Below, piece after piece: positions 52,806-59,757 of a stretch of DNA of 59,757 bases. The position numbers and the translations under genes were made by a program. Source of the DNA: Planctomycetota bacterium (GTDB lineage: Bacteria > Planctomycetota > Phycisphaerae > Phycisphaerales > UBA1924). The number at the start of each line of letters is the position of its first letter. Positions within the stretch are counted from its first letter, which is position 1. Location: assembly GCA_963204725.1 (NCBI GenBank), contig CAUJHH010000022.1, positions 1 to 59,757 on the forward strand, written 5' to 3'. The notes below the pieces were generated by a model that ran no database searches, had not been told where the DNA came from, and worked only from the letters and a program-made list of their open reading frames with translations.

Positions 52806-53540
52806 ATGAGCGAGGCACTGGCCCTTGAAGCGAACGGGCTCACAAAGGTTTACGGCACCGGGCACACCCAGGTGGTTGCCATGCGCGACGCGTCCTTGCG
52901 CCTCCACCGTGGTGAGGTCGCAGCCCTGCTCGGCCCAAGCGGCGCGGGCAAGTCCACCTTCCTTCTGTGCGTCGGGCTCATCAACCCTCCAACGCGAGGG
53001 CGCGTGGCAATCGGCGGCCGGCCGGTCCTCGACGGGCCGCGCGCGCTGGTCGACCTGCGACGCTTCCGCCGCGAGAGCGTCGGGTTCGTCTTCCAGAAAT
53101 CCAACCTGATCCCGTTTCTCAACGCCGCCGACAACGTGCAGATCGTGGGAGAACTCGTCGGCCGCCCCGCTTCGCAAGCACGCGCGCGCGCCATGGAATT
53201 GCTCGAGGCACTGGGCGTCGGCGCGCGCGCCCGCAACATGCCCACCCAACTCTCCGGCGGCGAGCAGCAGCGCGTCACCGTGGCCCGGGCCCTGGCGAAT
53301 CAGCCCAGCCTCATCCTCGCCGACGAACCGACCGCCGCACTCGATAGCAAGCGAGGCCGCCAGGTGATGGAACTGTTCCGCGACGTCGCCCACAAGCACG
53401 GCACGGGCATCATCGTCGTCACCCACGACCATCGGGCGCTGGACGTCTTCGACACCGTGTACCAAATGGAAGACGGCTCGCTGCGGCCCGCGACGCACGC
53501 GGGGATCGAAGCGTCATCTGGACCAGCGAGCACGAGTTGA
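52806..53540 (+). CDS. DevA/LolD-like ABC transporter ATPase
   Basis: ATG 52806 follows GGAGG. The 244-residue ATPase has Walker A GPSGAGKST, signature LSGGEQQR, Walker B LILADEP and switch His in VVTHDHRAL. It groups with LolD/MacB/DevA-type ATPases. The gene starts 27 bases after the permease stop and completes the exporter operon. Confidence 0.9.
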   Translation: MSEALALEANGLTKVYGTGHTQVVAMRDASLRLHRGEVAALLGPSGAGKSTFLLCVGLINPPTRGRVAIGGRPVLDGPRALVDLRRFRRESVGFVFQKSNLIPFLNAADNVQIVGELVGRPASQARARAMELLEALGVGARARNMPTQLSGGEQQRVTVARALANQPSLILADEPTAALDSKRGRQVMELFRDVAHKHGTGIIVVTHDHRALDVFDTVYQMEDGSLRPATHAGIEASSGPASTS

Positions 53541-53774
53541 TTCATGCCCGAATGGCGCTCGGAGGCCTCACGCGACCTCGCGAAGCCATCGTGTGCCCGC
53601 GTTGCGGACGGGGCGGGCATTGCGTGTCCGAGCGCAACACAGATCGGGAGTCGTACGCCCTGAGAAGCGACACCCGCCTGCCAGCCAAAGGACCCGAACC
53701 GCCCCGCACCACAACGCATCCCGCCCGACCGGCTCGGGCTCCACAGTCTGAGCCCGCTCCGATCGGAGACGCAC

Positions 53775-53808
53775 AAAAAACAAACCGGCACGCCCGAAAG
53801 CGTGCCGG
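53775..53808 (-). terminator. rho-independent terminator of atpG
   Basis: On the minus strand a 9-bp perfect GC-rich stem (plus-strand arms CCGGCACGC 53785-53793 and GCGTGCCGG 53800-53808) is followed by TTTGTTTTTT. It lies 31 bases after the atpG stop. The rest of 53541-53839 holds nothing I recognise. Confidence 0.88.
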
Positions 53809-53839
53809 TCGAGTGAACATTGAATTCGATGCCGATCGC

Positions 53840-54718
53840 TTATCCGAGCGCGGCTGCGCCCGAGATGATCTCCGTCAGCTCGGTCGTGATCTGCGCCTGA
53901 CGCGCCCGGTTGTACGCGCGGCTCAGACGCTTGCCCATCTTCCCCGCGTTGTCCGTCGCCGCCTTCATCGCGATCATCCGCGCCACGTGCTCCGACACAA
54001 TCGCATCGTTGAAGCACTGGAACAGCGCGGCCTTCAACGCCGCCGGCAACAGGTCGTCCATCAACTCGCGAGGCGACGGGCTGAACTCGAACGGCAGCGC
54101 CGCCTCCTTCTTCCCGTCTCCCGCCGCGGGCGCCTCCGCCACGAACGGCAGCAGCTGCTTGATCTCCGGGACCTGCTTGCTCACGGAGTTGAACTTCATG
54201 TACACGACCTTGACGCCCGAGATCTCGCCCGCGATGAAGCGGTCGATGTACGTCTGCGCCAACGCCTCGACGTCCTCATAGGACGGCTTGTCGCCGATGT
54301 GCGTGTGGTGCGTCGCGACCACGATCTTGTTGAACTTCAGCGTCGCAAGGCCCTTCTTGCCCACCAGCTCGATCATCCCCTCACGCGCACCCGTCGATGA
54401 ACGGAAGTACTCCATCATCTTGCGCAGAATCGCGCCGTTGTACGGCCCGCACAGCCCGCGATCGCTCGTGACCACCAGCGTCAGCATCTTCGCGTCCGCG
54501 CCCGGCTTGGCCTCGATCAGCGGATGGCTGACATCCCCCGATGCCGACGCGAGCTTGCCGACCAGGTCGAACAACGCGTTGGTGTAGGGCTTGCTGGCGA
54601 CGGCGCGCTGCTGCGCACGAGCAAACTTGCTCGTTGCGATCATCTGCATCGTCTTCGTGATCCGTCGGATGTTGCCGACGGCCTTCATACGCTTCTTGAT
54701 CTCGCGTGACTTACCCAT
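53840..54718 (-). CDS. atpG: ATP synthase F1 subunit gamma
   Basis: ATG 54718 begins MGKSREIKKRMKAVGNIRRITKTMQMIATSKF, the family start. The 292-residue protein keeps SDRGLCGPYN and the C-terminal helix ARMIAMKAATDNAGKMGKRLSRAYNRARQAQITTELTEIISGA. Gamma is the central rotor stalk of F1. The gene is isolated, with its own terminator and with recR upstream; no atpA or atpD is adjacent. The second domain has a ~15-residue insertion with an Ala/Gly/Lys-rich loop (APAAGDGKKEAAL). Confidence 0.95.
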   Translation of the reverse strand: MGKSREIKKRMKAVGNIRRITKTMQMIATSKFARAQQRAVASKPYTNALFDLVGKLASASGDVSHPLIEAKPGADAKMLTLVVTSDRGLCGPYNGAILRKMMEYFRSSTGAREGMIELVGKKGLATLKFNKIVVATHHTHIGDKPSYEDVEALAQTYIDRFIAGEISGVKVVYMKFNSVSKQVPEIKQLLPFVAEAPAAGDGKKEAALPFEFSPSPRELMDDLLPAALKAALFQCFNDAIVSEHVARMIAMKAATDNAGKMGKRLSRAYNRARQAQITTELTEIISGAAALG

Positions 54719-54864
54719 AGGGGCGGAAGGGTAGGCGCGGGCCGACCAAAGGTGTGAGTCCGACCCCGCAACACCCCGCGCCACGCCAACAGATCAACCC
54801 CCAACCCCACACGGTTCGGGTCGTGAAAGGGTGCGAGCCGCCGCCCATCCTCTATATCCACCCT

Positions 54865-55575
54865 CTACTGAACCGGCCGCCGCTCCACGATCGCGTCCGA
54901 GAGCACCGCCTTGTTCGCAAACTCCAGCGTGCTACCCGACGCCAGCCCACGCGCCAGCCGCGTCACCCTCACGTCCGGCGCCGCATGCCGGATCTCCTGA
55001 GTCAGATACAGCGAGGTCCCATCCCCCTCGATCGTCGGGTTCAGGCCCAGCACCACCTCCCGCACCGCGACCCCGCGTGTGTTCTTCGCCGGGTCCGCCA
55101 CCCGCGCCACCAGGTCCGCCGCTGTGATCTCCCCCGGACCCACCCCGTCCAGAGGCGACAGCCGCCCCAGCAGGACGTGATACACCCCCTTGAACGCCCC
55201 CGTCTGTTCCAGCGAGATCAGGTCACGGGGCTGCTCCACCACCAGCACCACCCCCGCGTCCCGCTCCTCCGCCGCACAGATCGCGCATCGGTCCGTGTCC
55301 GCCAGGTTGTAACAGATCGTGCAGTGATGGATCGCGGTCTTCACATCGTTGATCGCCCGCGCCAGCCCGAGCGCCTCCTCCGGCGCCTGCTTGAGAATGT
55401 GCAGCGCGAGCCGCTCCGCCGCCCGCCTCCCGATCCCCGGCAGGCGCGCAAGCTCCGCGATCAGCCGATCGACCGGCTCGGGATAGACCCGTGCCGGTGC
55501 GGGCTTGCTCGCTCTCGTCGGGCCGCCGCGCCGCGGCTGCGACGCGCCCCCCATCGTCTCTGGTCCGTTCGCCAT
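54865..55575 (-). CDS. recR: recombination mediator protein RecR
   Basis: The 236-residue protein has an N-terminal HhH region (ELARLPGIGRRAAERLALHIL), the zinc finger CTICYNLADTDRCAIC and a Toprim domain (VVLVVEQPRDLISLEQTGAFKGVYHVL, GLNPTIEGDGTSLYL). It acts with RecO/RecF in gap repair. An N-terminal extension of ~30 residues precedes the domain; the start at ATG 55575 has no strong ribosome binding site, so the true start may be internal. It is divergent from a phosphatase gene by 36 bases. Confidence 0.95.
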   Translation of the reverse strand: MANGPETMGGASQPRRGGPTRASKPAPARVYPEPVDRLIAELARLPGIGRRAAERLALHILKQAPEEALGLARAINDVKTAIHHCTICYNLADTDRCAICAAEERDAGVVLVVEQPRDLISLEQTGAFKGVYHVLLGRLSPLDGVGPGEITAADLVARVADPAKNTRGVAVREVVLGLNPTIEGDGTSLYLTQEIRHAAPDVRVTRLARGLASGSTLEFANKAVLSDAIVERRPVQ

Positions 55576-55611
55576 CGTCGGATCGTACCCCACGCCGCCC
55601 TACCCTTGTCC

Positions 55612-56292
55612 GTGTCCCCGTCACAAACACACCCAGCCGCCGCCCGCGCCCGCGTCCTGGCCGTGGTTGCCGGTATCGCGCTCATGGTCCTCGCCGTGGT
55701 GGGGGCCTGGCCCCACCTGGTTGCCAAGAACTTCGGCGTCGTCGTCCCCGGCAAGATCTATCGCTCCGGCGAGCTCACTGTCGCCGCCATGGCCGACATC
55801 GTCCACGACCACAAGATCAAGACCGTGATCGACATGGGCGCGTATGAAGAGGGGACCCACGACGACCGCCTGCAAGCACTGACCGCCGAGTCCCTCGGTG
55901 TCGACCGCCACGTCCTCCGCCTCTATGGCGATGGCACCGGCGACCCGACGATGTACCTGGAATCCCTCCGCATCATGACCGATCCGACCAAGCTCCCCGT
56001 GCTGGTCCACTGCGGCGCGGGCTCGGAGCGCACCGGCTGCCTCGTCGTCCTCTACCGCCACCTCGTGCAGGGCGTCTCGATCGACGACGCCTTCGAAGAG
56101 GCGAAGCGCTTCGGCCACAACCCCTCGCGCAACCCGATCCTCCGCCGCCTGATCGACTACCTCGTCGAGCCCGTCCGACTCGCCTACGAGAACGACCTCC
56201 CGACCGTCACGCTCCCCGACGAGCCCGATCAGTCGAAGCCTGCGCCCGAGTCCAGCCCCACCAACGCCAGCGCGCGCGGTCCCCAATCCTGA
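55612..56292 (+). CDS. membrane-anchored dual-specificity/tyrosine phosphatase-like protein
   Basis: GTG 55612 gives 226 residues. An N-terminal membrane anchor (VLAVVAGIALMVLAVVGAW) is followed by a cysteine-phosphatase fold: VVPGKIYRSGEL at the N-terminus, the general-acid region with Asp nearby, and the P-loop HCGAGSERTG (CX5R, with Cys and Arg). The C-terminus is Pro/Ser-rich. The active site faces the cell exterior or periplasm if the anchor is N-in. It starts 36 bases from recR and ends 27 bases before a glycosyltransferase gene, so these two may be co-transcribed. Confidence 0.8.
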   Translation: MSPSQTHPAAARARVLAVVAGIALMVLAVVGAWPHLVAKNFGVVVPGKIYRSGELTVAAMADIVHDHKIKTVIDMGAYEEGTHDDRLQALTAESLGVDRHVLRLYGDGTGDPTMYLESLRIMTDPTKLPVLVHCGAGSERTGCLVVLYRHLVQGVSIDDAFEEAKRFGHNPSRNPILRRLIDYLVEPVRLAYENDLPTVTLPDEPDQSKPAPESSPTNASARGPQS

Positions 56293-56318
56293 CACGCCGC
56301 GACCTCCAACACCTGCTC

Positions 56319-57815
56319 GTGGGGCTCGCGCTGACGCTCGTGCTCGCGTCGGTCGTCTGCTTCGCGGGGCTCGACCGCTTCGGGCTCCACTCCACCGAGG
56401 GCCACCGCGCCATCCCCGCGTGGGAGATGGTCCACGCCGATCCCGATCGCGCCCACGACTGGCTCGTCCCGCGCCTCTTCGAAAAGCCCTACCTCCGCAA
56501 GCCACCCGGCGTGCAGTGGCTGATCGGCTCCACCTCGCTCCTCCTCGGCCAGAGCGAGGGCGCGGCCCGCGCAGCCCTCGCCCTCTGCACCACCCTCTCC
56601 GCGATCGTCTCCCTGGTCTTCGCTGGTCGCTGGTTCGGCTGGCGATGGTCGATCGTCGTCGGCCCGGCGTACATCCTGACTCCTGCCACCTGGGCCGCCG
56701 CGCGCTCTGCCGAGATCGAGGCCCTCAACCTCCTCGGCACCCAGCTCGCCGCCCTCTCGCTTATCGAATTGCTCGTCCGCGCGCGTGAGGGCCCGCACCG
56801 CCACGCCCGCCTCCTGATCGGCCTCGGCGCGATCGGGATGTTCATCGCCGGCATGGCGAAGGGCCCCGCCTCGCTCCCGCTCCTGCCCGGCGTGCTCGCC
56901 GGCGCGTGCCTCGCGACCCACGCCCTCCGCCCGCTCCGCTCGCGCGCCGTCTGGGGCGCGCTCGCGCTCGGGGCCGCGGCTCTCTGCCTCCCCATGGCCC
57001 TGATCGCGCGGGCCGTCGCCTCGCTCGACGAGCCCGCGGTCACGCAGGGCGTGAGCGAGTTCCTCTGGTCGTGGTCGCGACTGCCCCACGTGCTGACCAT
57101 GGCGCCGATCGCGCTGCTCTCCGCCGCGCCGCTCACGCTCGCGCTCTTCTTCCCGTTCGGGCGCGAGGCCCGGCTCGAATCCCTCCGCCGCCACGCCGGC
57201 TCCTTCGAGCTGGCGCAGACGCTCGCGCTCGCGTGTCTCGTCTCGCTGCTGGTCTACACGCTCGCCGGCGTGAACAACCCGCGCTACGCCATGCCCGCGA
57301 CCTGCATCCTCGCGCCGCTCGTCGCCTATGTCTGGCGCGGGCTCTCGCCGACGATCGAGTGCCAGATGTCGCGGGCGCGGCGTCTGTGGGCCGGATTCTT
57401 CATGGGCGGGCACCCCGTCGTGCTCGGCACCGGGCTCCTCGTCGCGTTCCTGGTCTACACGCGCACCGCCGAGGTCTCGCGCGGCTCGACCAGCGGGCGC
57501 GACGCCGGGATCGCGCTCGCCCCCTTCCTTCCCGACGGCTCGACGCTCATCGCGCGCGACCTGGTGGAGGCGAGGCCGGAGACGATCTGGTACGCCGTGC
57601 GCGAGGCCGAGCGGCTCGGCGCGCACGTCCGCGCCCGCTGGACGCCCGAGGGGATCGGCGATCTCGCGCCGGGGACGCTGCTGCTGCTCCGGACCGACGA
57701 TCGCAGCCGCGAGGCGCAGGGTGTGATCGCCCGCGCGTGGCCGAAGCTCGAGCCGGTCGCGTCGATCCGTGTGCATCTGTATGAAGCAACGCTCTATCGG
57801 GTCGTGTCGCGCTGA
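56319..57815 (+). CDS. membrane glycosyltransferase, GT39/ArnT-like
   Basis: Translation probably begins at GTG 56319, though an upstream non-standard start is possible because the basic N-terminus seems truncated. The 498-residue protein has about ten hydrophobic segments. The N-terminal extracytoplasmic motif LHSTEGHRAIPAWEMV is the E..R...A.EM pattern of the GT39/ArnT family, followed by YLRKPPGVQWL. Members move sugars from polyprenyl phosphates to proteins or lipid A. The acceptor here is unknown; a link to exported proteins is possible but unproven. Confidence 0.8.
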   Translation: MGLALTLVLASVVCFAGLDRFGLHSTEGHRAIPAWEMVHADPDRAHDWLVPRLFEKPYLRKPPGVQWLIGSTSLLLGQSEGAARAALALCTTLSAIVSLVFAGRWFGWRWSIVVGPAYILTPATWAAARSAEIEALNLLGTQLAALSLIELLVRAREGPHRHARLLIGLGAIGMFIAGMAKGPASLPLLPGVLAGACLATHALRPLRSRAVWGALALGAAALCLPMALIARAVASLDEPAVTQGVSEFLWSWSRLPHVLTMAPIALLSAAPLTLALFFPFGREARLESLRRHAGSFELAQTLALACLVSLLVYTLAGVNNPRYAMPATCILAPLVAYVWRGLSPTIECQMSRARRLWAGFFMGGHPVVLGTGLLVAFLVYTRTAEVSRGSTSGRDAGIALAPFLPDGSTLIARDLVEARPETIWYAVREAERLGAHVRARWTPEGIGDLAPGTLLLLRTDDRSREAQGVIARAWPKLEPVASIRVHLYEATLYRVVSR

Positions 57816-57840
57816 GCGGCGCGTGCTGCGCCCGCGCGAC

Positions 57841-58536
57841 TCAGGCGCCCGAACGCCGGAAGAGCATCCGCAGGCGCATCTCGCCCGTGCGCTCGGGATC
57901 GGGCGCGATCAGCGTCTCGCACGCCGGCGAGAGTCCCTGCGTCCCCATCAGATCAACAAGCTCGTGCTCGCTCAAGGGATATGGAGGCGGGCCCGCCGGA
58001 TCGGGGATGGTCTCATCGTCGCGCGCGTGGCTCACCACCAGCACCGCGCCATGCGGGCGGCAGAGCGAGGCGATCCCCCCCGCGAGCGGCAGGCGACGCG
58101 CAAACGGCACCGACTGGATCGTGAAGGCCTCAACCACCAGATCGAAGCGACGCGACAGGCGCGAGGGGAGCGCGACCAGGTCCGCGGCCTCGAAGCGGCC
58201 GGCGTGATCGGGGAAGCGATGACGGGCCCACTCGATCGCGGTCGGCGAGAGGTCGAGCCCGAGCACGTCGTAGCCGCGATCGGCAAAGAGGGCGACATCA
58301 TCGCCCAGGCCGCAGCCGACAACGGCAACCCGCGCGCCGGGGCGCAGGGCGCAGCAGGCATCGCGGTTGAGCCACTCTTCAACAAATGGATTGGGGCGCA
58401 GCTCAGCCCAGGGGACGCGTGAGGCATCGCCGGAGGCGTCGCGATAGAGCGCATCGAAGTCGAGCCCGGACGCGCCGGAGAGCGTCCGCGAGTCGACAGG
58501 CGTCACGGTTGAGTCATTGAGCGTGGTCTGTGCCAT
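57841..58536 (-). CDS. class I SAM-dependent methyltransferase (TPMT-like)
   Basis: The 231-residue protein begins with ATG 58536. The SAM motif VAVVGCGLGDDVALFADRGYDVLGLDLSPTAIEWARHRF is clear, and PFARRLPLAGGIASLCRPHGAVLVV and YPLSEHELVDLM fit the thiopurine/thiol methyltransferase-like or tellurite-resistance TehB-like groups. The Asp in GLDLSP would bind the ribose of SAM. The substrate is unknown. It converges on the GT39-like gene, 25 bases apart. Confidence 0.85.
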   Translation of the reverse strand: MAQTTLNDSTVTPVDSRTLSGASGLDFDALYRDASGDASRVPWAELRPNPFVEEWLNRDACCALRPGARVAVVGCGLGDDVALFADRGYDVLGLDLSPTAIEWARHRFPDHAGRFEAADLVALPSRLSRRFDLVVEAFTIQSVPFARRLPLAGGIASLCRPHGAVLVVSHARDDETIPDPAGPPPYPLSEHELVDLMGTQGLSPACETLIAPDPERTGEMRLRMLFRRSGA

Positions 58537-58907
58537 GGGATAAGCCCCTCGTGAAGGCCGCTCAGATCCTCTCGCTCCGGACGATCGACACCCCGACCCG
58601 TGCCCCCATTGTACGGGATATCACAGGTGAACCCAAGCAGAATCGGGGATTGGGGAAACCCGGCGGACCTACCCCGGCGGCGCGCGGGGGGAGGGCGACG
58701 GCGTAGAGGACTCAACGCGGAGGGCCGCGGAGGAGCGCGGAGAGGAAGAGGGGGGAGAGGGAGAAGGCGATGGTGAATGGGCGGGTGAGGAATGGTCAGA
58801 GGGGGCCAATGACGGAGGGCTCGCAGCGCTCTCGCTGGCTCCGGTGTTGTCGTTCGTCCGCCCAAGGGGCGGTGAAGAACAAGAAGAAGAGGTGTGTGAG
58901 GGGCCGC
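58537..58907. other. 371-base purine-rich spacer
   Basis: The segment 58667-58780 is strongly G/A-rich on the plus strand (runs such as GGGGGGAGAGGGAG). It contains no gene with family likeness. It may be the 3' region of the partial gene to its right, which ends at 58908. Confidence 0.5.
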
Positions 58908-59756
58908 TCACCACGCACTCCCCCCCACGTCGTGGCAACGATCCGTGCGCCGAAGCGGCGAAGGGGGCGCAGAGTCGTGGGCGGGATCGGCCTCGGGAGT
59001 GGGTGTGTCGGACACAGGCACCAGTTCTGGTTCGGGACGCTGCGCGTCCGAGCCGGGAACTGGTGGCACCCGGGTGGTGGGCATGTCGTTCGGCGCGGGA
59101 GCCGCATGGGTGACGTGTGCTGATTCGATTGGTTGGGGAGTGTGCTTGGTTGCGGCAACGTCGGCATCGTGCTGGCGGATGGCGGCGTGGTAGGCGGTCC
59201 AGTTCGGGGGCTTGCCGTCGAGGGTTTCGTTGATGCGCGGGCCGGCCATGGGCACGGGGGGTGGGCGCGTATTGTCGGGGGAGTTGTTGTGAGGGCGTGG
59301 GGCGCGGGTTGGCGCGAAGGGATCGAAGCGGCCGCAGCGGAGGACGAGGGCGATGGCGCGGATGACGTTGTGGCGCTGGTACTCGCGGAGCTTGCGGTCG
59401 TGATAGGAGACGGGCATGGGGGTGTTGGCGTCGATGTTGACGCCGCAGGCGACGATGGTCATCAGACCCTTGACGCACATGTTGAGGCGCGTGGAGACGA
59501 CCATTTTGGTCTGCATCATGCCCGCGCTGACGATGGTGCGGCACTTCTCCATGACGTCGGGGCGCGCCATCCAGAGTGAAAGCGCATCGACGGTGGTGTC
59601 GAGTTCCTTGGCGAGGTAGGTGAGGGAGCAGTCGGGATTCGCGAGCTTCTGGAAGATGTGGGGTTCGAGATCGGGCGAGGGCTCGAAGGGTTTGGCCTTG
59701 GGGGGCGCGAAGCGATTGAGCGGGGGCGTGAGCGTCGGCCCTGGGAAGGTGTGCTC
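58908..59756 (-). CDS. helix-turn-helix protein, N-terminus beyond window
   Basis: The frame stays open from the right edge to TGA 58908-58910, so the start is outside the window. Visible residues run from EHTFPGPTLTPP. A helix-turn-helix-like part follows: NPDCSLTYLAKELDTTVDAL, then LWMARPDVMEK. A helical part (RLNMCVKGLMTIVACGVNID) and a ~120-residue Pro/His/Thr-rich low-complexity tail complete the protein. It resembles small DNA-binding proteins that planctomycetes carry in many copies, but I do not recognise a named family. The low-complexity tail may be a linker or of no function. Confidence 0.65.
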   Translation of the reverse strand, partial: EHTFPGPTLTPPLNRFAPPKAKPFEPSPDLEPHIFQKLANPDCSLTYLAKELDTTVDALSLWMARPDVMEKCRTIVSAGMMQTKMVVSTRLNMCVKGLMTIVACGVNIDANTPMPVSYHDRKLREYQRHNVIRAIALVLRCGRFDPFAPTRAPRPHNNSPDNTRPPPVPMAGPRINETLDGKPPNWTAYHAAIRQHDADVAATKHTPQPIESAHVTHAAPAPNDMPTTRVPPVPGSDAQRPEPELVPVSDTPTPEADPAHDSAPPSPLRRTDRCHDVGGSAW

Positions 59757-59757
59757 G

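Overview
The window is GC-rich DNA from a planctomycete, most likely of the Phycisphaerae/Phycisphaerales type. The call rests on a set of large exported proteins that share a two-EF-hand C-terminal tag with a DFLDFLD core and a final Gly-Cys (the 'GC-type dockerin' class), and on gene content such as a HARE-HTH-like protein, choice-of-anchor B and HAF-repeat proteins. No 16S gene or other species-level marker is present, so the assignment is an inference.

Left flank (1-7406): a 3' fragment of an IS630-type transposase; two beta-ketoacyl-ACP synthase genes flanking a GxxExxY protein, where the second synthase has lost its catalytic residues; an ORF12-like serine hydrolase; then an overlapping set of a membrane protein, rnpA and yidD, followed by a TetR regulator.

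Central island (7444-34175): twelve consecutive genes, eleven of which end in the same cysteine-bearing tag. The cargo is very different from gene to gene: a multihaem cytochrome c, a lysyl oxidase, two subtilisins, a choice-of-anchor B protein, a Cys-rich repeat protein, a 14-repeat propeller-like protein, two HAF-repeat proteins, a parallel beta-helix protein and a CotH kinase with a lamin-tail domain. The only untagged gene encodes a VKOR-DsbA-DsbA fusion, which is expected to make disulfides in exported proteins. Two neighbouring tags share 69 identical bases although the proteins upstream of them are unrelated, which points to tag shuffling or gene conversion. Several genes have their own hairpin terminators, so they look like separate transcription units. 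This island is the best candidate for an undescribed system: a protein-display or extracellular-matrix locus with its own maturation enzymes.

Right flank (34193-59757): mainly housekeeping and metabolism. It holds a GH78 rhamnosidase, rsmD with a charged insertion, a phosphohexomutase, tRNA-Ile(GAT), a DciA-like protein, an ABC ATPase, a small lipoprotein, a HARE-HTH-like protein, a TlpA-like protein missing one active-site Cys, trpC, a CPBP protease, a zinc-motif-less M16-like protein, a flavin halogenase-like enzyme divergent from a DevBCA-like exporter, an isolated atpG, recR, a tyrosine phosphatase, a GT39-like transferase, a methyltransferase and a partial helix-turn-helix protein that runs off the right edge.
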